DNA of 43,041 nt, taken from an uncultured Clostridia bacterium (GTDB lineage Bacteria > Bacillota > Clostridia > TANB77 > CAG-508). Made by a program: the position numbers and the translations under genes. Below the pieces are notes generated by a model that saw only the letters and a list, made by a program, of their open reading frames with translations, was not told where the DNA came from and searched no databases. Shown here in pieces: positions 18,559-25,941 of the stretch. The stretch is from NCBI GenBank assembly GCA_947627755.1, contig CANQXD010000009.1:1-43041 (forward strand). Reading direction: 5' to 3'. Within the stretch, counting starts at the first letter, position 1; each line of letters starts with the position of its first letter.

Positions 18559-19167
18559 GTGGAATTGTTATATCCTTTTTTGATTGCTTTTTTATTGGTT
18601 TTTATTTCAGAATTAGGTGATAAAACTCAACTTTTGGTACTTTCTTTTTCGAATAAAACTAAGCCTTTTCTTATTTTATTAGGAGTTGCTCTTGGTACTT
18701 TTTTTAGCCATGGTATTGCTATTTTATTTGGTAGTTCTATTGGTTTGCTTGAAAATAAATTTTTACATACCGCTTTACAAGTTGCAACTTATGCTACCTT
18801 TTTACTTTTTGGAATTTTTGCTTTTCTTCCAAAAAAAGAAGATAAAGAAGCTAGCAAAAAAGAAAGTTTCTTTTCAAAACTTTCTTCTGCTGGCTTTGGT
18901 TATGTTTTTATAATTGCTTTTTCTATTGTTGTTGGAGAATTGGGTGATAAAACATTTTTGGCCTCTTTAGGTCTTGGCATTAGCTATCCTTCTTACAAAG
19001 TTTCTTTAATTATTGGCGCTATTTTAGGTATGGTTGTTTCTGATTCAATTGCAATTGCTTTTGGCAAGCTTTTGAATAAATATATTTCTGAAAAGTCAAT
19101 GCAAAGATTGTCTGGTGTTTTGTTTTTGATTTTTGGGTTTATTGGATTTTTTAGATTGGTTGTTTAG
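18559..19167 (+). CDS. TMEM165/GDT1 (UPF0016) family cation transporter
   Basis: A 202-residue protein with six helices and the two diagnostic motifs: ELGDKTQL in helix 1 (about residues 19-26) and ELGDKTFL in helix 4 (about 130-137). This duplicated E-x-G-D-K-T motif forms the ion site of Mn2+/Ca2+ exporters such as MneA/MntX. Translation starts at GTG, eight bases after AAGGAGGAA. Bacterial homologues are often under a yybP-ykoY manganese riboswitch; I looked at 18284-18558 and do not see one. Confidence 0.88.
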   Translation: MELLYPFLIAFLLVFISELGDKTQLLVLSFSNKTKPFLILLGVALGTFFSHGIAILFGSSIGLLENKFLHTALQVATYATFLLFGIFAFLPKKEDKEASKKESFFSKLSSAGFGYVFIIAFSIVVGELGDKTFLASLGLGISYPSYKVSLIIGAILGMVVSDSIAIAFGKLLNKYISEKSMQRLSGVLFLIFGFIGFFRLVV

Positions 19168-19315
19168 GTATTTTGGGTTTTTTCTCTCTTTTCATTTGTT
19201 TTTCCATCTCCTTTATTTTTTATTATGTCTTTGCATTTGTCTAAACACAATAAAATAAAGCTTTTTTGCTAATAACTTTTTTAACATAATAGTAGTAACT
19301 TTATATGTTCATATA

Positions 19316-19357
19316 TAAAAATAAGTAGAACTTTTTATGAAATTCTACTTATTTTTT
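19316..19357. terminator. bidirectional terminator
   Basis: AAAATAAGTAGAA (19318-19330) pairs with TTCTACTTATTTT (19343-19355), between the convergent TMEM165-like and prepilin-like genes. Confidence 0.75.
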
Positions 19358-19378
19358 CTTACATATTTAAGTGATGCA

Positions 19379-21277
19379 TTAAGGTACGAGAACAGCGCGA
19401 AAACTATAATCTACACCTGAAAAACCATATATATTATAGAATGCAAATCCCCCACCTTTTGATTCTACATCCCATCTTCCTCCACGATACCATACTGCGT
19501 TTTTACCATTTGGAAATAATGAGAAATCGCCATTCCACGAGCTATTCTCTCTACCTGTCTCTAATGTTCCTGCCTTACTTCCTGTTGTTTCTCTTACGGC
19601 ATCTCCAAATATTTTTGTATTTTTTATAAAATTTTTTGGCCCTGCTGTCTCATCATTTGAAGCTGAACCTTTATCATAATTTTGATCATATGGGTAGATT
19701 GTTACATATTTTGTACTATGTCCTGTGTTTGCAATAGTTATATTTGTTTCTTCTAATAAGCTTTTACTATAATCTACTAAGTTTTTATTCCCATTACTTA
19801 TGAATGCTGATATTTGTTCCCATGTACCTCCGTTCATATCATAGATTCCTGTTATATTTCCTGTAGTACTTGCTAATTGTCCTTGGCTACTATGCCAATT
19901 TCCTTCGGCTTCTCCATCTAATAATTCACTTAATTCTATAGTTGTATTTTCTTTTTCGCTATCTGTTGCTGCTCCATAACCTGTTACAGCACAGACAATC
20001 TTTGAATAACTTGCTGATATATTATTTATTCTAATTTCTTTTTTCTCTTGTCCGTATTTGCTATATGCTAAGTATACAACTGCTCCCCACTCACTATTTT
20101 TCATTAAATGGCTATCTACTTTATTACTTAAATTATATGGGTTACCACTTTGGGTTAATGCTCTACATAAATTAAATGAGTCTCCTAAACTTATAAAATT
20201 ATAACTTGCTCTATTCGCTTGAAATATTGGATATGTCATTTTTGTATCTTGCGTTTTCGATCCATAATAATAGTCTTTAGTTAAACTTCCATTCCATCCA
20301 TCGATTGTAGTATATTTTATATTACTTTCTTTTACTTTATCTGTTTGCTTACTTGGTTCTTTGCTTACTTCTCCTGTATACCCTGCTTCAAATTTTGCTA
20401 CCCATATTCCTGTTAGCTCTTTATCCCATCCGCCATTTGCATAACCTATACTACTCTCATCTGTAAAGGCTGGATGAACATAGTAATCTGTTGTTGTATC
20501 TACTGGTATTGCTTCTTCTCCTACATTTGCTAGTGTTGCTCTTTGTGCTTTCTTTTCTACATTGCTACTTGTTTCTTCTGGTTGCGTTAATGTTTTTGAA
20601 GTGCCTACTTCAGTGGTTGTTTCTTCGTAGTTATCTGTCGTTCCTATTAAAAATTTTACATCAATAGTTCCACCCTTTGAATGGTCACTATCAACATCAT
20701 ATTGTATTTTATATGCATATCTTGGTATCCATACCCACAATGAACCATCTGCACTTTGAGCGTTTGCCCAGTTTTTTTCTTCATAATTATACCAATTTGT
20801 ATCATTTTCATTTGTTTTTGTTATTGTCCCATCATTAGATATAATTACTGGCGTTAATCCTGTTCCTGCTATTTTAGGTGCATTTACGTGTTTCTTTTCA
20901 TTATAGCTATTGGTCATTTCTCCTTGCCATATTTCTTCAAATGGTATTTCGTAATCTTTTCCTGTTGGTTGTAATCCTGTAATATTTCCATCTTCGCTTT
21001 TTATAACTGTTCCATATTTACGTAATATTCTTTCTACATCACCTTTTTCTAATGCAAAATTATTTTCTATATTCTCTGTTTGTAAAGTTAGTAGTTCTGT
21101 ACTAATTTTTTCTTTTAAACTTGCTATTTCCATATTTTTTGCCGCATCTTTTGCTTTAGTAAATAATCCGTTTTCTCCTAATACTAAATTAATACTTATT
21201 CCCGCTAAGATAATTAGAACAACAATTGTGATTACAAGTGTAATTAGTGTTATTCCATTGTTTTTTCTTATGTTCAT
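19379..21277 (-). CDS. prepilin-like protein with C-terminal FGE/SUMF1-type lectin-fold domain
   Basis: A 632-residue exported protein. It begins with a type III signal (RKNNGITLITLVITIVVL), a prepilin peptidase site after Gly followed by a hydrophobic helix but without the usual Glu5, and then the GENGLFTKAKDAAKN helix seen in clostridial pseudopilins. The C-terminal half has FGE-sulfatase/C-type-lectin features: LWVWIPRYAYKI, GIWVAKFEAGY, a GTWEQIS segment, and the ending RGGRWDVESKGGGFAFYN...FRAVLVP. The domain is probably a binding fold, not an enzyme, since no catalytic pair is evident. A related protein is encoded at 31385-32599. It is divergent from the XRE regulator across two operator-like palindromes. 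Confidence 0.8.
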   Translation of the reverse strand: MNIRKNNGITLITLVITIVVLIILAGISINLVLGENGLFTKAKDAAKNMEIASLKEKISTELLTLQTENIENNFALEKGDVERILRKYGTVIKSEDGNITGLQPTGKDYEIPFEEIWQGEMTNSYNEKKHVNAPKIAGTGLTPVIISNDGTITKTNENDTNWYNYEEKNWANAQSADGSLWVWIPRYAYKIQYDVDSDHSKGGTIDVKFLIGTTDNYEETTTEVGTSKTLTQPEETSSNVEKKAQRATLANVGEEAIPVDTTTDYYVHPAFTDESSIGYANGGWDKELTGIWVAKFEAGYTGEVSKEPSKQTDKVKESNIKYTTIDGWNGSLTKDYYYGSKTQDTKMTYPIFQANRASYNFISLGDSFNLCRALTQSGNPYNLSNKVDSHLMKNSEWGAVVYLAYSKYGQEKKEIRINNISASYSKIVCAVTGYGAATDSEKENTTIELSELLDGEAEGNWHSSQGQLASTTGNITGIYDMNGGTWEQISAFISNGNKNLVDYSKSLLEETNITIANTGHSTKYVTIYPYDQNYDKGSASNDETAGPKNFIKNTKIFGDAVRETTGSKAGTLETGRENSSWNGDFSLFPNGKNAVWYRGGRWDVESKGGGFAFYNIYGFSGVDYSFRAVLVP

Positions 21278-21314
21278 TGGTTTTCCTCCTAAATTTTTAT
21301 ATATTTATCTAATA

Positions 21315-21359
21315 TTTTAAAACATATTGTTTTAAAAGTCAATAAAACATTTTGTTTTA
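21315..21359. promoter_or_regulatory. twin palindromic operators between prepilin-like and XRE genes
   Basis: Two palindromes with the same core: arms TTTTAAAACA and TGTTTTAAAA around three bases (21315-21337), and TAAAACA/TGTTTTA around three bases (21343-21359). Their centres are 25 bp apart. They lie between the divergent starts, as expected for operators of the adjacent XRE repressor controlling both directions. Confidence 0.65.
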
Positions 21360-21398
21360 AAATATAATTTTATGTAAAAATATGAGAGGAGTTTTTAT

Positions 21399-21623
21399 AT
21401 GAATACTAGGCTAAAAGATTTAAGAGAAGATAAAGATTTAACACAAGCAGAAATTAGTAAATTATTAAATATTTCACAAGTAGCATATTCTTATTATGAA
21501 TTAAACAGAAGGAGCGTTCCAATTGAAATTTTAGTAAAATTAGCAGATTTTTATCATACTAGTGTAGATTATTTGCTATATCGTACAGAAGATTCAACAC
21601 CTTATCCCTCAAATAAAAAATGA
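21399..21623 (+). CDS. XRE-family helix-turn-helix regulator
   Basis: A 74-residue Cro/C1-type repressor: five short helices with the HTH core LTQAEISKLLNISQVAYSYYE and the end VPIEILVKLADFYHTSVDYLL. The single-domain length implies a dimeric DNA-binding protein without a sensor domain. SD GAGAGGAG precedes the ATG. Its divergent neighbour is the prepilin-like gene, and the space between contains paired palindromes, so autoregulation plus control of the surface protein is a fair inference. Confidence 0.9.
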   Translation: MNTRLKDLREDKDLTQAEISKLLNISQVAYSYYELNRRSVPIEILVKLADFYHTSVDYLLYRTEDSTPYPSNKK

Positions 21624-21639
21624 AGTTGCGCACCAAATA

Positions 21640-21688
21640 AAAATCACCTAATATACTATAATAAGATTGTAGTATACTGGGTGATTTT
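21640..21688 (+). promoter_or_regulatory. hairpin that masks the ribosome site of the 21689 gene
   Basis: AAAATCACC (21640-21648) pairs with GGTGATTTT (21680-21688) and TATACTA (21653-21659) with TAGTATA (21670-21676). The 3' arm contains the Shine-Dalgarno GGGTGA and ends at the ATG, so the stem could block translation; it might also end the XRE transcript. Confidence 0.55.
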
Positions 21689-21904
21689 ATGTTTGATTTT
21701 TCGCAATTAAGTAGTTGTGAATGGATTGCTCTTGCTAGCAGTTTAGCTATTTCTATTGGTCAAAATGTAACTGCAGATGAAGCTGGCATTTTATCTAACT
21801 TTTTTTCTGCTTTAGGTGATAATTTAGGAATTATCTCGGCAGAGAATAGTAGTGATAATAGTAATAGCAACAACAATAACAATTTTTGTTCTAATAATCT
21901 ATAA
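21689..21904 (+). CDS. small conserved clostridial protein with Asn/Ser-rich tail
   Basis: A 71-residue protein. Residues 1-50 form two likely helices (SCEWIALASSLAISIGQN and ADEAGILSNFFSALGDNLGII), a pattern I recall from a small uncharacterised clostridial family of about this length (possibly DUF6774). The last 20 residues are Asn/Ser repeats with one Cys. No signal peptide or membrane segment is convincing. The ribosome site GGGTGA lies within a hairpin. No function can be assigned. Confidence 0.6.
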   Translation: MFDFSQLSSCEWIALASSLAISIGQNVTADEAGILSNFFSALGDNLGIISAENSSDNSNSNNNNNFCSNNL

Positions 21905-21910
21905 TAAATA

Positions 21911-21965
21911 AGAGGGGTGTCCCCAGCGTTCCATTTTGGAACGAAAAGGGGCGTCCCTCCTGTTC
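21911..21965. repeat. REP-like palindromic repeat, copy 1
   Basis: About 54 bp almost identical to 32795-32848. It contains GGGGTGTCCCC, CGTTCC-ATTTT-GGAACG and GGGGCGTCCC, three short dyads in order. On the minus strand it starts within the recR stop codon. It is GC-rich against its surroundings. Confidence 0.75.
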
Positions 21966-22563
21966 AAAGTTCTCTTCTTCCTTCTAAGGCTTTGCTTAGA
22001 GTTACCTCATCTGTGTATTCTAAGTCGCCACCTACTGGAATGCCGTGGGCTATTCTTGTTACTTTTACTCCTAGCGGTTTTACTAGTTTTGAAATGTACA
22101 TTGATGTTGCTTCTCCTTCTACACTTGGATTTGTGGCTAATATGATTTCTTTTACTTCTCCTTGCATTAGGCGAGAAAGTAATTCTTTTATTTTGATGTC
22201 ATCTGGCCCTACTCCGTTCATTGGTGAGATACAGCCATGTAGTACATGGTACAAACCTTTAAATTCATGTGTTCTTTCCATTGCTACTACGTCTTTTACG
22301 TCTTCTACTACGCAAATGATGCTATTATCTCTTTTGGGATTAGCACAGATGTTACAAGGATCTGTGTCTGATATGTTATAGCATTTTGAACAATATTTTA
22401 AATTTTTCTTTGCGTTTACTATGCTAGATACGAATTCGTTTACTTCTTCTTCTGAACGGTCTAACATATAAAACGCAAGTCTTGCTGCTGTTTTATTTCC
22501 TATGCTTGGCAATTTTTCAAATGCTTCAATTAGTTTTTCTATTGATGGTGAATAATATGACAT
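21964..22563 (-). CDS. recR: recombination mediator RecR
   Basis: A 199-residue RecR. The helix-hairpin-helix [17 protein letters not shown] is at the N-terminus, a four-cysteine zinc finger ([16 protein letters not shown]) at about 57-72, and the Toprim domain with [10 protein letters not shown] and a Walker-B-like [15 protein letters not shown] after that. It works with RecO/RecF to load RecA at gaps. Length is standard. Third gene of the dnaX-ybaB-recR operon, 10 bp after ybaB. A REP-like repeat begins at the stop codon. Confidence 0.97.
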   Translation of the reverse strand: MSYYSPSIEKLIEAFEKLPSIGNKTAARLAFYMLDRSEEEVNEFVSSIVNAKKNLKYCSKCYNISDTDPCNICANPKRDNSIICVVEDVKDVVAMERTHEFKGLYHVLHGCISPMNGVGPDDIKIKELLSRLMQGEVKEIILATNPSVEGEATSMYISKLVKPLGVKVTRIAHGIPVGGDLEYTDEVTLSKALEGRREL

Positions 22564-22573
22564 CCTTTTCTCC

Positions 22574-22918
22574 TTACATTAATCCTGGTATGTTGTATTT
22601 TCCTAAACTTGCTGCTTGTGCTGAATCTACTTTTCTTAATGCTTCGTTTATGCAAGTTATAATTAAGTCTTGTAACATTTCTACGTCTTCTGGATCAACT
22701 ACTTCTTTTTTTATAGTGATTTCTTTTATTTCTTTATTTCCTGATACTTTTACGCTAATTGCTCCTCCACCTGCTGTTGCTTCAAATTCTTTTTGGCTTA
22801 ATTCTTCTTGATTTTTTTCCATGTCTGCTTGCATTTTTTTTGCTTCTTTCATTAGTTGGTTTAGGTTCATTCCTCCAAATCCTCCCATACCTCCTGGGAA
22901 TCCTCCTCTTTTTGACAT
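22574..22918 (-). CDS. ybaB: YbaB/EbfC nucleoid-associated protein
   Basis: A 114-residue DNA-binding dimer. N-terminal Gly/Met-rich segment ([14 protein letters not shown]), a long helix ([22 protein letters not shown]), and the central sheet [20 protein letters not shown] followed by the [13 protein letters not shown] helix. It is between dnaX and recR, the conserved order in Firmicutes. YbaB-family proteins bind DNA and influence recombination and gene expression. SD GAAAGGAG. Confidence 0.95.
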   Translation of the reverse strand: MSKRGGFPGGMGGFGGMNLNQLMKEAKKMQADMEKNQEELSQKEFEATAGGGAISVKVSGNKEIKEITIKKEVVDPEDVEMLQDLIITCINEALRKVDSAQAASLGKYNIPGLM

Positions 22919-22934
22919 TTTTCTTTTCTCCTTT

Positions 22935-24602
22935 CTATCCTTCTATAATGTTGAATGGTAAATCTAAGTCTTGTGCAAATGCTTCTATTTGATTTTTTTC
23001 TTGCATTTGACTTTCATTTGCTTGTACTTTAGCACCTTGTTCTATATATTTTATTCTCATTGGTTTTCCAAATTCCATAGATACTCTTTTTTCTAGTTCT
23101 GTTTTGTTTTCATTTTTTTCTAATATTGTTTTTCCAAATGGTGTAAGTCCTCTTGGGAAAGATATTCCTACTGTCATGTCATCTATTTCTATTGCTTGCG
23201 AATTGATTAGATTAGTATAAAGCATTATTTTTCCTTCTTGTTTTAGGTTTTCTATTATACTTGGCCATGCTTTTACTCCATTTCCTGTTACTTTTGAAGT
23301 ATTTGTTTTATTTACTTCGGCTGTGCTTTTTGCTTCTGTTTTTCCTTGTTCTCCAACGTTTTTACTTGTTGTACTTTGACTTGCAGAATTTTGATTTGTT
23401 GCATTTGCTTGATAAGTTGGTTTGCTATTTGTTCCTTGTCCTATTTGGTTTATTTTATTTTCTAAGGCACTAATTTTATTTTTTAGGTTTGTAATTTCAT
23501 TATTATCTGTAGATGAGTGACTTGTTTCTCCATTGCATAATTTTAAAATTCCTACTTGAAATAATATTGTTTTTTGTGTAGACCATTTCATATCATTTTC
23601 TAAGTTTGATAATTCACAGATAATGGATAACAACCTATCTTTTTCTACTTTTTCTGCTAATTCTTCGATTTGTGTTACTTCTTCTTTACTATAAATTGAT
23701 GCATTTTTACTTGTTTTATATACTAAAATGTCTCTTATATATTTTATCATTTCCCATAGTAAATTGCTTAAGTCTTTTCCTTCTTTTAGTACATCGTCAA
23801 TTGCTTGTAATGCTTCTTCTGGATTGTAATTGATTATGGCTTTTGTTATGTTGTGAATATAAATAAATTTTGGAATTCCTACTAAGTCTTTTACTTTCTC
23901 CTCATCTATTTTTCCTTCGCCTTCTTGCATACATCTTTCTAAAATGCTTAAAGCATCTCTCATTGCTCCTTCTGCAAGTGTAGAAATGATTTTTAAGGCT
24001 TCCTCTGTAATTTCAATATCCGCTTCTTTGCATACAATTTGCAATCTTTTTGAAATGTTTTCTTCGCTTATTTTTTTGAAGTCAAAACGTTGGCAACGAG
24101 ATAAAATGGTGGCTGGTAATTTTTGTGGCTCTGTGGTTGCTAATATAAATTTTACGTGCTCTGGTGGTTCTTCCAATGTTTTTAATAAGGCGTTAAATGC
24201 TCCTGTTGAAAGCATGTGAACCTCGTCTATAATATATACTCTATATTTTGCTTTGGTTGGTAAAAAATTGACTTCGTCTCTTATTTGCCTAATGTCTTCT
24301 ACACTATTGTTAGAGGCTGCGTCCATTTCAACGATGTCTGTTAAACTTCCGTTTAATGCTGCTTTACAAATTTCACATTCATTGCAAGGTTCTCCGTCTT
24401 TTGGATTTAAGCAGTTGATTGCTCTTGCTAGAATTTTTGCTGCTGAGGTTTTTCCTGTTCCACGTCCTCCATTAAATAGATATGCATGCCCAACTCTACC
24501 TGCTATTATTTGGTTTTTTAATGTTTTGGTAATATGTTCTTGTCCTACCATTTCTTCAAATGTAGTAGGCCTAAATGTTCTATATAATGCAGTATATGCC
24601 AT
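22935..24602 (-). CDS. dnaX: DNA polymerase III subunit gamma/tau
   Basis: A 555-residue clamp-loader subunit. I set the start at ATG 24602 (MAYTALYRTFRP), which is the family start and has GGGGGTAG before it; the frame extends 17 codons further but through the SRP RNA flank. Walker A is GGRGTGKTSAAK, the zinc cysteines are CLNPKDGEPCNECEIC, Walker B IIDEVHML, the sensor-1 region ILATTEPQKLPATILSRCQRFDF. Domain III follows and then a linker of about 70 residues rich in Asn, Gln, Ser and Thr, before the tau C-terminal domain. No A-run frameshift site for a separate gamma form is obvious. First gene of the recombination operon. Confidence 0.96.
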   Translation of the reverse strand: MAYTALYRTFRPTTFEEMVGQEHITKTLKNQIIAGRVGHAYLFNGGRGTGKTSAAKILARAINCLNPKDGEPCNECEICKAALNGSLTDIVEMDAASNNSVEDIRQIRDEVNFLPTKAKYRVYIIDEVHMLSTGAFNALLKTLEEPPEHVKFILATTEPQKLPATILSRCQRFDFKKISEENISKRLQIVCKEADIEITEEALKIISTLAEGAMRDALSILERCMQEGEGKIDEEKVKDLVGIPKFIYIHNITKAIINYNPEEALQAIDDVLKEGKDLSNLLWEMIKYIRDILVYKTSKNASIYSKEEVTQIEELAEKVEKDRLLSIICELSNLENDMKWSTQKTILFQVGILKLCNGETSHSSTDNNEITNLKNKISALENKINQIGQGTNSKPTYQANATNQNSASQSTTSKNVGEQGKTEAKSTAEVNKTNTSKVTGNGVKAWPSIIENLKQEGKIMLYTNLINSQAIEIDDMTVGISFPRGLTPFGKTILEKNENKTELEKRVSMEFGKPMRIKYIEQGAKVQANESQMQEKNQIEAFAQDLDLPFNIIEG

Positions 24603-24630
24603 TTTTCTACCCCCATCTATTTGGCTTTTT

Positions 24631-24780
24631 AAAAAGGTATAAGATTTTTTCATTCCTCTATGGAAGATACTTCACACATAAGTGACTACTTATTGCTGCT
24701 TCCTTCCGGACCTGACAAGGTTCATAGGCTTACATTGAATTATCCTCCATAGAAAAATGAACTTTTTCTTATACCTTTTT
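24631..24780 (-). repeat. 14-bp inverted repeat enclosing the SRP RNA
   Basis: AAAAAGGTATAAGA (24631-24644) and TCTTATACCTTTTT (24767-24780) are perfect complements on either side of the SRP RNA. They could form a precursor stem for RNase III trimming (known for the Bacillus subtilis scRNA), or with the T run act as terminator. Confidence 0.7.
24655..24755 (-). ncRNA. ffs: signal recognition particle RNA (small type)
   Basis: On the minus strand the domain IV core reads GGTCCGGAAGGAAGCAGC, the universally conserved SRP loop that binds Ffh. The ends pair (CTATGGAGGATA with TATCTTCCATAG). The length of about 100 nt indicates the short SRP RNA type without an Alu domain. It lies directly upstream of dnaX, the usual place in many Firmicutes. 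Confidence 0.95.
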
Positions 24781-24825
24781 TATTATATACTTATTTTCCT
24801 TGCTTGGCAAGTGATTTTTGGTTTT

Positions 24826-25404
24826 TTAATTATTAATCACATCGGGAAATAAATCATAAACATTATACCCTAGCATATCATCAAATTCTTTTTTTAATTT
24901 TTGTGCCTCTTTAATATGATAAACTGTGTTTTCATACACACCTCTTCTCACCATAATATCAATTAGTCTTTTTTCTAATGTTACATTAACTCTTGTGCAC
25001 ATTAAATCGCATAAATTGATGATTTTTTCATAAATAGTATATTTATGATTTTTTATAAACTCTGTTCTAAAAGGAATGTCTTCTGGTATGGCTCCTGCTG
25101 TACAATTGACATCATTATTTAAATAAGAATGAGTTAAGCAAATATTAGCATATTCGTCATCATAGCCTAATTCTTTTAAATAATTGTATCCATTCATAAC
25201 ATGAGAACAAAACTCTCCTACTGACTTTCCTATATCATGAATATAGCCTAATGTTTTAGCATATTCTTCGTCTAAGTTTAAAGCTTTTGCAATTTTCCCT
25301 GCTGAATTTCCTACACAAATGGAATGATAAATCCAGCCATCATCTTTTGTTTTTCCTTTTGCATTTTCTAACATTTCTAGCGCTTTTGCACTTGTTAACT
25401 TCAT
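24826..25404 (-). CDS. HD-domain phosphohydrolase
   Basis: A 192-residue single-domain HD protein. The metal ligands are visible as His in WIYHSICVG (about 27), the HDIGK doublet (about 55-59) and a later His/Asp pair in LTHSYLNND and INLCDLM. HD proteins of this size hydrolyse nucleotides or phosphoesters (YfbR, YqeK-like). It is the last gene of a three-gene operon, 9 bp after the histidine phosphatase gene. Substrate unknown; nucleotide metabolism is inferred from the neighbours. SD GGAGG. Confidence 0.8.
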   Translation of the reverse strand: MKLTSAKALEMLENAKGKTKDDGWIYHSICVGNSAGKIAKALNLDEEYAKTLGYIHDIGKSVGEFCSHVMNGYNYLKELGYDDEYANICLTHSYLNNDVNCTAGAIPEDIPFRTEFIKNHKYTIYEKIINLCDLMCTRVNVTLEKRLIDIMVRRGVYENTVYHIKEAQKLKKEFDDMLGYNVYDLFPDVINN

Positions 25405-25413
25405 TTTTTCCTC

Positions 25414-25938
25414 CTATAATTCATATTCTTTTATTTCGCAATTTTTTAGTCCTTTATTTAAAAATTTGCCATCTCCAATTCCATTAAAGTAGGCATTGAA
25501 TGCTTTGGATACTCCACTATGAGCAACAATGAGTACACTCTTATATTCTTTTGTTTTTAGTTCATCTAGAAAATGAAAAACTCTTTCAAAAAAACTTTTT
25601 ATATTTTCAGCTGTTCCATATTCAATTGTAGAATAATAGTTCCAATATTCTTCTCTCTTTGTTACTACAACAAATTGTCCACCTAAATTTCCACAACTAC
25701 GTTCTCTAAGTTGTTCATCTATCATAATTTCTTTATTTTTAATGTTTATGATATTGGCTGTGCGTTTTGCTCTTAATAATGGAGATGATATGATAATATC
25801 ATACTCTATATTTTTTAATTTTTCTCTTAATTTTTCTGCTTGCTCTATTCCTGAATCACTTAAATCTTCGTCCTTATTGCTGTATATACCTAATACATTA
25901 TGAAGGACTTCTCCATGTCTTACTATATATACTTTCAT
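25414..25938 (-). CDS. histidine phosphatase family protein
   Basis: A 174-residue phosphoglycerate-mutase-like phosphatase. The catalytic RHGE box is at residues 7-10 (VYIVRHGEVLHN), a second Arg in SSPLLRAKRTA (about 56), the acid Glu in RERSCGNLGG, and the second catalytic His in LIVAHSGVSKAF. Members of this length include CobC-like and broad phosphatases. It lies three bases after the nucleotidase/nucleoside hydrolase gene, so the operon is very tight. The specific substrate is not readable. Confidence 0.88.
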   Translation of the reverse strand: MKVYIVRHGEVLHNVLGIYSNKDEDLSDSGIEQAEKLREKLKNIEYDIIISSPLLRAKRTANIINIKNKEIMIDEQLRERSCGNLGGQFVVVTKREEYWNYYSTIEYGTAENIKSFFERVFHFLDELKTKEYKSVLIVAHSGVSKAFNAYFNGIGDGKFLNKGLKNCEIKEYEL

Positions 25939-25941
25939 ATT

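Noticed and set aside
22935..24602. Programmed frameshift in dnaX for a gamma form
   Set aside because: No suitable A-run with a following stem was seen in the expected region, and the tau frame is open throughout.
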